A DNA stretch of 60,000 nt from Symsagittifera roscoffensis (GCF_963678635.1 NC_087063.1:27711649-27771648), one strand, 5' to 3'. Shown: positions 9,841 through 22,200, counted from the stretch's first letter. The notes: a model not told the origin generated them from the letters alone. Numbers and translations: made by a program.

Positions 9841-11148
9841 TTATTTTGAGAGGCTCTCATCAATCCTAGATATGGGATAGGCATCCTTCACCGTGACGGA
9901 GTTCAGATATCTAAAGTCACAACAAAACCTTAGTTGGTCGCCTTTCTTCTTAGCCATCACTACTCCACACGCCCACGGTGATTTGGATGGTTCTATCATA
10001 TCATACTCTAGTAGGGTTTTTATCTCTTTTCTACATGCATCCGATTTGTTAGGGATCATTCGCCTCACCCCCTCCCTGTGTGGTACCGCCGACTCCTCAA
10101 GCTCTATTTCGTGTTCAACGAAGTTACAACATCGAATGTCTGCCTTATGTTTAAAAAAAACATCCTCGTTCCGATCTAGTACGTCCTTGATCGCTTCGAG
10201 ATGTTCTTCCGTCACCTTAACCCTCAAGTGCTCTGATAAAACTGGTTTATTTACTTCTAATTCCTCTAGTGTTGGTCTTTCCGGAAAATTCAAACAGCTC
10301 GAAATTCCATCCTCTGTCTCTGACTTAAGCAATTTCACATGACCGGATAAATATTTTGTTTTCTTCAAACTTCTCAAGATACAAATCTTATCCCTATGAT
10401 TTGGGCAATCAAGAACTTCATTTTCTTTTACATTTTCAGTCATTTCATATCGAGTTTTTACAGATAGAGTGTATCCAAATTTCCTTCCCCTCTGGATTGT
10501 GATAGGTATATCAAGAGTATTCAACAAGACACTGACGCAGAGGCCACTCTTGGTTATCGAGAAGGGTCTTCCTAAAACAGCAGCACTTTGACTATCTGGA
10601 TTTGGGACTATGCATACTTGCTTATTGTCACTTAGCTCATTATAATTTTTCCTCCACAAGCTTACTATTGCCGCTTCGTTTGCTTTCAGCCTTACCCTTC
10701 TACTTAAGAATACCGGTGCTTTATTCTCTTTCGCCATTATCAAATTTTTCGGTTTAATTTCGTACTTCCTTCCCGGGTTCCGAATCCTGAACATCGCATT
10801 GTTTAGATCAATTGTTACATCGAAATTCCTGATGAAATTTCTGGCTAAAATAAATTGGTCAGACTCATCTAGACTCTCTACCACGAGATAGTTCATCCAC
10901 ATGTTGCGTTCCAAGTTTAGGGCTATTATTGGTGTCCTGCCTAGTAACCGCAGCGCCCCTTTGTTTGCTGCTGACAGCCGTATTCTCGAGTCTATCAAGT
11001 CGCCTTTGTCGAAGCCCATCCTCTTCCATGTTTCGATTAGTATTACGCTCAAGACCGCTCCTGCATCCAGTAACCCGCGCAAATGAGTCTTCCTTCCGCT
11101 TATGTCTAGTACGTGTGCAGATACGTCTGCTTCAGTCCCGATATGCAT
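9841..11148 (-). pseudogene. Aspartic protease and N-terminal reverse transcriptase
   Basis: 435 residues open. Residues about 25-45 hold the retropepsin active site as LLDAGAVLSVI (DAG rather than DTG/DSG) and a later LLGRTPIIAL flap/strand region. The RT fingers begin around residue 370 with SPWACGVVMAKKKGDQLRFC and CDFRYLNSVT. The piece ends ESLSK-stop where family members read on. It lies in the same frame as the upstream ORF, separated only by one TAG (see findings). Confidence 0.88.
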
Positions 11149-11847
11149 CTAATCTTCTTCCAACATGGCGCGGTGTCCAATCGATCTCACTTTTAGTTCT
11201 TCTCTACCCACGTAAGTTTGTCCGGCTAGGTCTTCATCACATGTTGTCATGGTCTTCGTGTAGATGTTTATTCCATCTATGTTTAGCATTACCTCATGTG
11301 GACCATAGGCTTCCGTGTACCTATTTCCGACGCGTACTGATTTGCTGTCACCTCTTTTGAGTAGTGCCCTCAAGGCCTTAGAAGTTGTCTGCGGACTTAG
11401 TGCACTCAGGTAATCTGCGTACACATCAATATGCATTATCGTCTGATCGCTCGGTTCACTCAGGTTTCTTGTTACTTCGTGACCGCCCACAGTGATCATC
11501 GATATAATTCTCGCTCCAATTTTCGTTATACTAAATGGTTTTCCCGTCACCTTTCTTTGAGTGATGCAATTGCCACCGTTCATTGCGCTCTCTGCGGCTT
11601 CTGTCACTGGGATCGTTCCGCAGAGTGTCTCATTCAATCTCTGCTTCTCTATCTCCTGCTTTGGTCGTTGCTCGATTTCTTTTGTCGCCAAGTCTTGCTT
11701 CACTTTGTTGATTGCCTCTGCAGCTGTTCTCTTATAGTTTATCTCCAGTAAATTCCCAGCCTCAGCCTCCATGGCAGTTTTGACCTGCGTTACAGCTTTC
11801 ACCATTTTTGTCGATAATTCCCCACTTGCCGCCTCCGTTCTCTTCAA
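11149..11847 (-). pseudogene. Gag-protease linker ORF
   Basis: About 230 residues of charged sequence, coiled-coil-like at the start (AEAINKVKQDLATKEIEQR), then a folded-looking part rich in Val/Ile. It stays in the same frame as the capsid/zinc-knuckle ORF upstream and the protease ORF downstream, separated by single stop codons. No domain recognised beyond its position between Gag and protease. Confidence 0.55.
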
Positions 11848-11916
11848 ATCAATTTTGGCTTGTCTGTTGCTCGTATTCTGTACTGCAGCCGGTGGTAGCT
11901 TGTGTTTGGGATAATT

Positions 11917-12942
11917 TTAATTCATCACGGCCTCCCAAAACAACAAACCGTCCATCCTGAAATAGCCCTCTCGATTACAGAAGAAGCACCTTGCGCCTAT
12001 CTTAATGATTAAGCCATTATAAAACTCATGTTCCTCCGTTTGGATCATGTGTTTTTCTTCCGGCGCGTATCCCAGACTTTTCATGCCTTGTTTGTATGTC
12101 GTGCAATCCGCTACGTGATGATCCGTTGATCCGCAATTTTCGCATGACCTACGTTTATCCATATCAACTCTAGGCTTGTACCATGACAACCTTTGTGGTT
12201 GGCTTCGCCCTTGCATATTCCTGGCTTCTGAGTGCTGATACTTTTTTGGTTTCATCAACATGTACTTCCTAGACTTTTGTCTCATCACTTCTGAAGTTGT
12301 TGCATTATCTTTTGAAAGTGTATAATACGTCGCCAACAGCGTTCTCAAATCGTCACTTTTTGCCCCATCGATAAACTTCGAAGCGATGATAAAATGCCTT
12401 CTGTCTGTTGATTCTTCCGGATCACTCCTTCTTCTCAAGCTCTCAAGATCATCCAGGAACCGATCGATTGACTCGCCGTCTCTTTGTCTTCTTTTTTCAA
12501 ATCTCATCATAGCTTGGTGGTGGCCCTTCATTCTTGATCCGAATCGTTTCAGCAGTATTTCGAAGATCTTGTCTACCGTACCACGTTCCTCTTGCTTCTT
12601 TGCTACTACGCATTTCAACGCTGTGCCCTCTAGGTTGCTCAGTATTGCTGTGCAGGCCTGCCTTTCGTCATTCAAGTTATCGTGTTCTAAGTGTAGTCTC
12701 ATGACTTCTACCCATGTGTCGATGCAGCCATCCGAGTCATCTATAAACCCTTTCGGTTTCTTGAAGGTTTTCCTGGATTTACCACTTCCTCTTTCACTCG
12801 AGTCAGTGTTCCTTGTCGCAAACGCTTCCAATGTCCTGTTAATCAATTCCCAGGTGCTTGCCCACGTCATGGCGTCAGGTCCTTCATTGGTGTTCGTGCT
12901 GGAGTCCCCTGGTACATTTGTCGAGCGAATTTGAGGTTCCAC
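11917..12942 (-). pseudogene. Gag capsid-like region with CCHC zinc knuckle
   Basis: 341 residues. The middle (DTWVEVMRLHLEHDNL, ILSNLEGTALKCVV, IFEILLKRFGSR, FLDDLESLRRRS) follows the Retrotrans_gag capsid pattern with its C-terminal major-homology-like helices. A canonical CCHC knuckle, CENCGSTDHHVADC (C-x2-C-x4-H-x4-C), follows at about residues 265-280, and a second partial knuckle (CFFCNREGYF) has lost its last Cys. Gag binds and packages element RNA. It ends at a TAA, but the same frame continues open beyond it. Confidence 0.88.
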
Positions 12943-12945
12943 CCT

Positions 12946-13467
12946 TCATGATCGTCTTGGACCTTCTGCCCCTGTGCTAGCTGCTCTTTGGGGTAACAGT
13001 GTGCACTCCTGTTTATTCCGTTGTGGTTCTATAAAGTCGACTCTGAAGCCTTGTGGTTTGTCTGCTATAATTTTGTCTTGCACTATAGAGTGTCTCAAGA
13101 GAGCGTCCAGTTCGGACTGTATGGCACAAGAACTTTCAGACTGTTCTTTGCTCATTGTGTCCATTCTCGTCTCTAAATTCCACATTTTTCTGTTCACAGT
13201 GTCGTACTGTTGCTTCATTTCCTGCATGTCCATTTTAATATATTTCTCTCGCTCTTTGTCGGTAGCCTCTACCTTGTTTGACATCTGCTGTAGTTTTTCT
13301 TTCGTCGCTCTTACCAGGTTGAAGCAGTTGTCTAGTTTCTCATTCTTGTTGTATCGTATTTCCCTTTTTAGCTCTTTTCGATCCTCTTCGCTGCACTTCC
13401 ATTGCTTGTCGATTTGCTCCAACTTTGCCATCAAGTCGCCCAGCTCAAGCGAAGTTGTTTTTTTCAT
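12946..13467 (-). pseudogene. Gag N-terminal coiled coil
   Basis: 173 residues dominated by heptad-type charged helix (LMAKLEQIDKQW ... LQQMSNKVEATDKEREKYIK ... WNLETRMDTMS). It lies in the same frame as the capsid ORF and is separated from it by a single TGA. Its ATG overlaps the end of the preceding ORF at a run of seven A. Likely an oligomerisation segment of the Gag precursor. Confidence 0.6.
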
Positions 13468-13918
13468 GGTTAGCCGTCACTCCACGTTTGACCTGCTCCT
13501 CGTCTTGTTTGGCCTCTGTTTTTATTGCGGTAACTGTTCTCAAGGTTTTGCTTTTCTCGGTCATTGGTACCACCTCCTCCTTCTCACTTGGTTTCATTCC
13601 GACCATCGCTGCAACCCTCTCTGTCAGCGACGTTCTTTTTGTTTGAGAGTCATCTTTTATCGTTTCCGGCGTGTTGCTTGTTGCGTCTTCTATAATATCA
13701 ATTGGTGAGAACTCTATCGTCTTCTTTCCTTGTTCTTCTGCATTCGGCATTGGTGTTGATTCCGTTGTTTTCCTTTCCACCTCGTCAACACTCTGATGTG
13801 GTGTCTCAAGATCGATTTCTCCAGCAGGTGCCGTTGGTCCTTCCACGGCGCTTTTTTTCGTCTTGTGTTCCTTTGTGCTGCTTGTATTGACCATGCTCAC
13901 TGAAACGTTCTTTCTCAT
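13445..13918 (-). pseudogene. Gag N-terminal disordered ORF
   Basis: 157 residues, rich in Lys, Glu, Thr and Ser, no hydrophobic core, predicted disordered by composition. It starts at an ATG at 13,918 just inside the leader and ends 23 nt after the start of the coiled-coil ORF in the neighbouring (+1) frame. It may be the true start of Gag or a small upstream ORF. Confidence 0.5.
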
Positions 13919-14198
13919 TACTTTCGAGGTTGACAGCGTTGCTTATGCTTTCCGTTTCGAGGAGTTTTGATTTTGTCTTTGTTCTGGTACTCTCTTTTCT
14001 GCTATCGGTACCCTAATTCGCTTCATGATTTTAGTTACAATTTTCTTTATTTACAATTTTAATTTTTACAAACTCCTATTCTAAAGTTTAATTTAAGAGA
14101 AATATTTTTAATTCTTGACAGAAAAAAATTTTCGAGTTCGTAATCTCAATAGTGTGGACTTTTAGCTGTTTTTAGCCGTTCTGATTTGGTCTTAGTGC
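13919..14198. other. Leader region upstream of gag
   Basis: AT-rich, no open frame of note on the minus strand. It sits between the gag start and the 40-bp repeat array. A primer-binding site should lie in this general area if the element is complete, but I could not identify one with confidence. Confidence 0.35.
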
Positions 14199-14585
14199 TT
14201 TTACTCAAGTGTTGGGACACCTCGTACTGTCCCAAGACTACCTGCTCAAGTGTTGGGACACTTCACACTTTCTTTTCTAGTGTTGGGATACCTAACACTG
14301 TCCGAAGACCTTCTGTTCAAGTGTTCGGACATTTCGTGCTGACCCAAGACTACCTGCTCCAGTGTTGGGACACTTCGCACTGTCCCAAGACCCTTTCGTC
14401 CTAGTGTTGGGACAATTCGTGCTGTCCCAAGACTACCTGCTCAAGTGTTGGGACACTTCACACTGTCCCAAGACCCCCACTCAAGTGTTTGGACACTTCG
14501 CACAGTCCCAGGTCTAGCTGCTTGAGTGTTTGGACAGTAGGATCTCTTGTTCTTTGGTGTTGGGACACTTAGATCACTATCCCCG
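14199..14585. repeat. Array of about ten 40-bp units, each with internal dyad symmetry
   Basis: Units start near 14,206, 14,246, 14,278, 14,318, 14,358, 14,400, 14,440, 14,480, 14,523 and 14,556. The core is agtgttgggacacttc followed by gcactgtcccaagac. The gttgggaca and tgtcccaa arms are complementary, so each unit can fold into a hairpin. Units vary by substitutions, and the outer ones are most diverged. The array is upstream of gag on the coding strand. Confidence 0.9.
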
Positions 14586-15361
14586 GTACCACCACTTGAG
14601 CTCTAGTATTAAAAATTTTCCCAAAACCCAATATTACTAACCAAAAGTTTTACCTACTAGCCCCCCTGTAATTAACTCCTTTTAGTAATCCGATGTAAGT
14701 CGAAACACGACTTTTTAGCAAGTATCTTGTGATCACCTATTTGTCAAAAGCCGATAAAATTAGTTCCGAAAACTTAAAAATTTAAGCGAAAAAAATGATA
14801 AAAAACAGAAATATGAGTACACCCAAAATATAAAGGCCACCAATGTCGTCCTTTCGTTAAAAAAATTTTGTCTGGTACCTGACTGTCACGCGTTTTCTTA
14901 TAGGGTATTCTTTTTTTGGGTTTCAAAAACTGTCTATTTCCGATCCCCCCGCCCGATCCGACCAGGTTACCTACCTTATTTCGATCTTAAATTTGGATAT
15001 CCTCGCGTTGCAACTCTTGTTCTGGGTCTGAAGATGAATCTTTGCAGACTCTGGTTCTACTAATGTAACTAAATCGACGATATCGATTGTATAGTTACTG
15101 TATTGTGTCACCCTTTTTTACAATTTGCAACCGCCAACCTCTATCTTAACCAGTCCCCCTTCTAACCTCCCCCCTATTTAGCCCCCTCTTAAGCCGAAAA
15201 TTACTTTAAGCGCGATGGGTGCTAAACCTCTTGAGAGAAAACCGTAGAATCGGTTTCCAAGCTCTGCTCAAGTAAAAACGTATCTTCAAAACGGTGGGTA
15301 TCCGCTTATCCAATTTTACACTTATTTCCTACAACGTAATGTGGATTTTAACGATACCCGA

Positions 15362-15683
15362 TTGACCAAACAGAACACCCATGATTGCCCTCCTCTGTTT
15401 GATCTGATTCCGTGCTGGTTGTCTCCTTGGCGTGTCCAGCACCTCTCAGGTCCCCTTCCTGAGAACCACTTTCCCACTTGGCTGGCCATCTGTTCCAGTC
15501 AAGTCTCCCAGTGGTCCGCCGGTTGACCAAACAGAACACCCCGGTGCGCCCTTTTCTGTTTGTTCTTGTTCCGTGCTGGATGCCTCTTTGGCGTGTCCAG
15601 CACTTCTCGGGTCCCCTTCCTGAGAGCCACTTTCCCACTTGGCTGTTCACCTGTTCCAGTCAAGTCTCCTAGTGGTCCGCTGT
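15362..15683. repeat. Tandem duplication, period 161 bp
   Basis: Copies 15,362-15,522 and 15,523-15,683 both begin ttgaccaaacagaacaccc and both contain ccgtgctgg, ggcgtgtccagcac and gtggtccgc at an offset of 161. Identity is roughly 85-90 percent by eye. The region is more GC-rich than its surroundings. It may belong to the LTR or leader of the retroelement, but this cannot be shown without the other LTR. Confidence 0.85.
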
Positions 15684-15699
15684 AGTTGCAAGTTATTTG

Positions 15700-18600
15700 A
15701 AAATCCTCAACAACGCCCCACACTCAGTCACCTGTATAAAGTTGCTCATTTGATCGAAACGATCGGTCTTATGAAAACAGTATGGGTATACTATTTTAAT
15801 TAAGAAAAAAGTTTGATCTAACTAATCTGGTATCAAAGTCGCTGTCCTTTTTTGTATGTTTTACAGTTTTTTGTTCCTATTTCTTATTCTTTTTCGGTTT
15901 TTGTTTCGCTTTTTGTCTTTTTACTCGGTTTTGTCCCCTTATTGGCCCCTTTATTCGGTTAGCTAGGCCTCGTTTGGAAAGCCCACCGGGAAATTTTCTC
16001 AAGTTTTCATAAAAAGCTATCACGTTACAACCGGAAGGTTTACACGTTCCTGCTGAACCGTACCACTGGTACTCTAGAATGGGCATGTAGCCCGGAGCTG
16101 TGCCAAGTGGGTTCGACTCCGTCGTCATGATGTCGTAAAAACCCCCGAGAGCGCCAAAAAAAACCAAAAAAATCTCATATTAGATAAAAGAAAAAAAAGG
16201 CCCTATAACTATTGGCTCAAGAGTCGGGGACTTTATCTCTTGTGTTCTTCTACCTCAAACGGTCGGAGCCAATTGGGTTCACTTGCGACATGAGACTAAA
16301 ACCCTCGTTACAGCTTAAATGCTACAACCAAAACACCCCCACTCCAGTAAATAAGAACGTCCCCGTACTTCGGTCTCAATATACTTAAAACACGCGGACG
16401 CCGTTAAAAACAGGGTCGGAACAATCCGTATAGTTACTTTTTATTAGACAGTGGAACTTTGATCCATTTTAGATATAGGTACATAAAACACAGTCAACAA
16501 AATTAAGTTGGGTACTCTCATATCGGCACACTCTCTAGAATTGAGTAACTAAATTAATAAGTAACTCGAGAAAAAGTGGGTATTATATCTAACTCGATGA
16601 GTTTAAATAAAAAAGTTTTGACTTGAGAAATAAATTTTTGAGGCTGGACCATTGGGCAACTTCAATTGTCCACCTTTCCACCGAAGGTTCACTCTGGTCC
16701 ACTTCTTATTTGTTTTCTCTGCTTGCGATCACTCTGCCTTCTGTTAAGAATAAAACAGCTCTACTCTCGTTCGATCTTATGTCTGGAAATTGCGAACAAA
16801 AATTTCCCGCTGCTTTTCAGCTACTTTCCCGCGATTTTAGTTCGGTTCTTCTGATCTCATATTTTCTGGTAATTTCAGTTGTCGCGAGATACTTGATCAT
16901 TACATGCTCAATTCGAACTTTAGAAAATTTCCATTTCACTCCAAAGTCACGTCTTTTGCGGTGCTCAAGGTCAAACTTCGAAAGATGACGACCGACTGGC
17001 CCAACATAGTGAGAAGGTCGTTAGTGTATCTCTCTTCTATTGCTCGGGTATTTTGCTCTGTGAAATCTTTAAAGTTTTATCTCTGCACTTTTGTAATTCA
17101 GTTTTCAATTTCAGTTATAATCTCATTAGTTCTTTTCGCAGAAGTTTTTTATTTAGTTCATTAATTTTAAAAAAAATTTGCCCGCCCCAGAATCATTAAA
17201 AAAAAATGCGAGCGATTGTTCCAAACTTGTTAAAGCTCGGTTTCTTACGCTGGTTGTATAGCATACACAGAGCGTCTTTTAATGGTGGGTGAGGCGAGTC
17301 GGAATATACTTAAGAGTGTTTCTTTTTGTAGAATCTTTTCTTTCTTGTAACCCTTTCGTTTCTTCGAGCCAGAAGTTTTGTCACTTGCGTCTTATGGTTG
17401 TGTTCTCTTCTTGAAAACAACTTTTTTGGTTTCTGTTGAATTAGGTATATTAAGGTTTCATGTGGTCTTAAAAAAATTGATTTATGTTTTAAGGGAATAA
17501 TTTTTCCAGTTTTTTCTGGTTCGAAATTAGTGGAACTTTCCAGTAAAGGCTTCAAGTACGGAGGTGTTAGTAATCTGGGCTGAATTTTAGGCTTATTTCT
17601 TTATTCCAAGTGGGTTAAGAGAAAAGTAGGAGCATGTCAAAGCTGTTTAATGGTGATATCAGTTAGTTTGTGAATTTCGAAGTTCCATTATCTAATACAA
17701 TTGTCATGCGATTGTGTCTGTGCACATGACAACTTTGTGCACCTAAAAAGTTAGTTTTAACAGTTTTTTACTACTCTTTTAAGGTTTGTTTGCATTGTTT
17801 GACGTTTCTACTGAATTTGAATTACAAATTTACGTTTGATTGTCAGGTTTTTTATTGCCTTTGGTTAGCACTTATTGGTAAGGTTTTTTACTAACTTGTT
17901 TTCAACTTTATTTTTTTTTGGAAGCTATTGAGGAAACTTAAAAACAAATTGGTGATCTACACCATTTTGAAATGGTAAAGATTTGTTTGAAATTAGTTTG
18001 CTTTCACTGACAAATTCATGTTTGAGTTGAGTCGGAGTCGGGAAATAATCCATTCGGGAAAACTTTATCGATGGTGGGTGATTGCAACAGAAGCTTTGAT
18101 AATATGGTAAAAACACTATTGTGCAAAACACTGGCCAAAAAACTCAAGTAGTTGGTCGTGATTAGTGTTTTGAATCAAAATAAAAATTTTATGATGAAAA
18201 AAGATAGCTTGACTTAGTTCTAAAAAAGGAATTTCGACCGGATGGATAATCGATATAATTGTGTTGGATGATTATGTGGGAGGGGTTTCTCTGTGGATAA
18301 AAAATTATTTTGAGGACAAAAAACATACACTTGTAGGACGACGGAATCTCAACTTCTGAGAGTGCCGTGCAGGTTAGGATTTTTTATGCAGTATGTAACT
18401 TTCAAAAAAAACTATTGGTATTTAAAACGTGTCTTTTGAATTAAAATGGTTGTCGCCGTGGCGTTTTTTATAAAGTGCTTTTGAATAAAACGATAGTACG
18501 TATGAGTGTGGGTAATAGTTTTTTTATTATCAAATCATGTGAACATTTAACATCTCTTCCTTGAATTCGCAAGGAAATTAAATGTTAATTGGAAAAGTCG

Positions 18601-19038
18601 ATGCAGTGAAACAGGTCCATAAGCATTGTGGTTTTATAGTGCTTGATCGGTGACATGATCGATGTTTTTGTTAGTGCAATGCAAATCGATAGCATTGTCT
18701 GTTTTCATTAAGAAAAGTTCTGTAGATTTTGAATTTACTGCAGGGTCGGTGTTATATGGAGAATCTTCTATATATCTATGAACGTTGTGACCATATTATG
18801 CCATGGCGAACTGATTGTATTTTCGTGTGATACACTGCTTGAGTAGTTATGACGAACCAAGGCTAGTGAAATCTTTTTAAGGAATTGTATTAGTAAGTTG
18901 GTGAACAGCTGTGAGATGAAGTTCGTCATCATCAGTTTTTCTGAGTCGTATGTTGAATGGGTTAGTGGAACTATAAAAGCGAAACCAAGGGAGCGTAGGT
19001 AATAAAATTGTTTTGTCTACACACATATCTTGTCGAGG
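15700..19038. other. No gene recognised up to the gap
   Basis: AT-rich with scattered short open frames on both strands, none with a recognisable domain. A minus-strand frame at 16,167-15,877 is Lys-rich at its end and shows no homology that I know. Confidence 0.5.
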
Positions 19039-19238
19039 NNNNNNNNNNNNNNNNNNNNNNNNNNNNNNNNNNNNNNNNNNNNNNNNNNNNNNNNNNNNNN
19101 NNNNNNNNNNNNNNNNNNNNNNNNNNNNNNNNNNNNNNNNNNNNNNNNNNNNNNNNNNNNNNNNNNNNNNNNNNNNNNNNNNNNNNNNNNNNNNNNNNNN
19201 NNNNNNNNNNNNNNNNNNNNNNNNNNNNNNNNNNNNNN
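19039..19238. other. Assembly gap of 200 N
   Basis: Exactly 200 consecutive N. A round number suggests a nominal gap size, so the true distance is unknown and the flanking contigs are joined only by scaffolding evidence. Confidence 0.99.
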
Positions 19239-22200
19239 CCATGGAATTAGCAAGCAAACAGATGAAAATGTTTGTTTATAAAAACGATTGGACAATGTAG
19301 AAGTATCTACAGATAGCGATACGCTTCGGAAACGAGCGAATATAATTCGAAAAGCCTATGGGTATAAAACCTGAAACAACACAATCAAACGCCACTGCAG
19401 CGAATAGACGCAAAAAAAGGCTTAATTGAAGAATGATCAAACTGATTCATGCTTAGCGAAAAACTAACTGAAATTGTAAATCAGCTCAAAATCAACTCAA
19501 AATTGTTTCTTACAGTTTCGTACATCAAAAAAACCGACCTTATTTAGACATACTTAGCCCAGTATATGAAGATTCAAATTAAAAGCTACGAAAACGATGA
19601 AAATAGACATAGCCAGACACTAGCAACCACCCGGTAGCATATGAAGCTACGACAATGAGCCCAAGCAAAAACCCGGGGTGACCTCCATAGATCGAAAATG
19701 CTAATCAAGCAATTCCATAAACTAGGTCTATGAAAAAATACAAATCATACAAACTCCATACATTTTGCTAAATTATTGTATTTGAATTTTCAAAGATTTT
19801 TTCTTTTTTCTTGCATAAAAGTTGGTGTATCATAGTATATAGAAAAGAATTGGTTTTTGTCAAAAAAATGCAAATTATTTAATTTCCATATATGAAACTT
19901 GTATGACTAGTATTTGTTAGTTGCGGCAACAAAAAATTTCCGGAAGTATGTTCGAAAATGCCCCCAAAGGTTTTTTTTCAACCGCGAATCAAATTTCCAA
20001 AGTCTTGTAATTGCAAGGCGATTAAACTTTTGAACTTTTGACGACTCTAATTTGAAGTTAAGCATGGTTTTGTCACCTGTATTCAGTCACGTACACATTC
20101 CAAAAATTTTGAGAAGTTGTTTTTTCTAAAAAAAATCATTTTTTTTTTGGTTTATGGGAAAACGATAGTCATACAATTTCCATAAATGAAAACTCACTAA
20201 TCATAAACAATTCACGCAATTAACTATACTACAGGAATTGCAAGAAAATTGTATGAGTAGCATTTTTCCATATAAGAAAACTTTATGATTAGCATTTTTA
20301 GTCAACCCGGTAGGATGCATATACCGGTTTTAAATAATTTTTTAAAAATATCCTGAAACTGATCTTTCAGAAAAAAAGAAACTATGATGCTCGTTTGCCT
20401 TTATATGAGCGCAGTTTGTTCCGACTACACTGAAAGAAGAAAAAACAAGGAAATAATTTGACACATAAGGAGGCGAAAGTGTGTATTTTGTGAATTGAAC
20501 GCGGATTCCACATCAAGGTCGCTCCCTTTGTTATTTTTTGTTATTTTATTCTTTTTGATTGTTCCGACAAAAATTTAAAATATTTTATCTGGAAACTATA
20601 AACATGTAGACACAAAACTGTGCATCTATGCAGTGCACAGTTTGGCCTCGTAATGGAAGAAGTCAACAAAAAATCATTTTTTTTGTCAATTTTTTTTTGC
20701 TGTCTAGAAAAGACTATTGAACTAGGTGACAAAACGCATGAATGAAATGACGAGGAACCAGCAGCTAAGACTTTGCTCAAAGTAATGTGAACCTATACTG
20801 CGAGGGCAGCCTCAAATCCTGCTACCCGGGCCAAGGTTCGCGACTCATGTTGCGACCGAGTCGGGTCGCCTAAATTCCCTATTTCGCAAAACGTATGGGT
20901 ACTTAACTGAGTTTTGAATAGTTGCCTTCAAACGCAAATAACTTGACTTTGGCAGCTCTATCTACTGAAGACAAATGTTTGACGTAGTTTTAGTTCAAGA
21001 GGGCCGTTAGGTCACGTAGATGCTTAGCTGTCGAGGACAATTACAATACATCATATCAGGGGTCCGTCATTATGGCTTATCGGTGCAGTATCAAATGTAC
21101 AATTCAATCTTAACTGTTCTAAATTAAGCGGAAAACTTTTCGGTAAAATTGTATATTTTTTCCATAACTATGTAAGTGCGCATCCAAACTATACTGTAAA
21201 TTTTTTAGGAAATGCAAAAAAATTGCTTAATTATACACGAATTATTTTTTTCTAAAAATGCAAAAAAACAAGCACAAAAGCAAAATAACTGTAATGTCAG
21301 TGAGATGCTGAAATGGAAACTTCTTTTTAATTTCTCGTTAAGTTGACTACTCAAGCGAGAGTACGTAAAATTACAGTGCGTTCATGAACCTTATTTAGGA
21401 AAGAGGATGAACAAATACTCAGTGAAAGCACCAAACTACGCATTCAAGTATCAGTTGCTACTACAGAACATATGGTCGCATCCAAATAACTTTCACGTAT
21501 TTGAAATTGTTGTTAAACAGCTTCATTCGAAACCAAAAACAACCTATATAATAGAAAACTGGCTTATGAAAATCAATCAAATAGCTATTTTCAATTAAAT
21601 GTTGATCATTTTTAATTTGACGGTTCAACAACAAAAGGAAGATTAACAAAAGTCAGAAAACATGTCCATTTTGAAGTACTCAAAAAATTAAAATTGAACA
21701 TTATCCACATTATGAGCTTTCGAATAAATGAAAAAAGAATATTTCCGTGTGTTTATGCAACATCCAGCGCAGTTAACTTCCAAACATCGCAAAACCTTCA
21801 TAAGCATTCAGATAAACTTATTATTGGCCCCCAGTCAACCCATGCAGTGCCGTGATTTCGACAATAAAAATACACTGATCGAAAAACAAAAGTAAAAAGA
21901 ATTCATAAGGCTGCAAAATTTTTTTGAAACCGAATTTGCCAATAGCAAGCAACCGCATGCAGAAATTTGTAAAAAAAAATCGTGTCTAGCCATCTTCTTC
22001 TGCAATCACGTGTCAAACAAAGCCAATCCGACATCAGTAAAAGATCATTACTTGAAAAATAATCTGCAAATTCATACATAATCAGAGAAAATATTCTAAA
22101 GCTGGCATTCAGATTCTGGAGTAAACTGCAACTTACAGAAAAATGGGCAACATAACAAAAGTTTCAATAGAAACACAAATTTAATAAAAAATCAACTAAT

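Larger units (their letters stand above)
1..14030 (-). mobile_element. Degenerate Ty3/gypsy-class LTR retrotransposon with a 3' accessory module
   Basis: Reading the minus strand gives, in order, gag-like ORFs with a CCHC knuckle, protease (DAG), reverse transcriptase (YVDD), RNase H, integrase (D-D-E) and then macro-domain and SGNH-hydrolase-like ORFs. The order PR-RT-RH-IN is that of Ty3/gypsy elements, not Copia. The reading frame is broken many times (frames change at about 13,450, 9,750-9,430, 9,280, 8,900, 8,110, 6,890 and 6,660, and there are in-frame TGA, TAA and TAG codons), so this copy cannot be autonomous. The upstream limit is uncertain: no LTR pair can be recognised because the downstream end runs off the window. 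The leader may reach about 15,700. Confidence 0.9.

Noticed and set aside
13448-13460. A-AAA-AAC slippery heptamer for -1 frameshifting in gag
   Set aside because: The downstream coiled-coil ORF lies in the +1 frame, so a -1 slip would not reach it.
1-15700. Exact LTR boundaries
   Set aside because: Only one side of the element is in the window, so no LTR pair can be compared.
15815-15840. tggtatcaaagtcgc as a primer-binding site
   Set aside because: It lies on the plus strand while the retroelement is on the minus strand, and no LTR end adjoins it.
16070-16140. tRNA gene suggested by ggttcgactcc
   Set aside because: T-stem and acceptor stem do not pair and no A-box is found at the right distance.
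16623-17164. Plus-strand ORFs with hydrophobic stretches
   Set aside because: Low-complexity, overlapping frames, no homology that I recognise.
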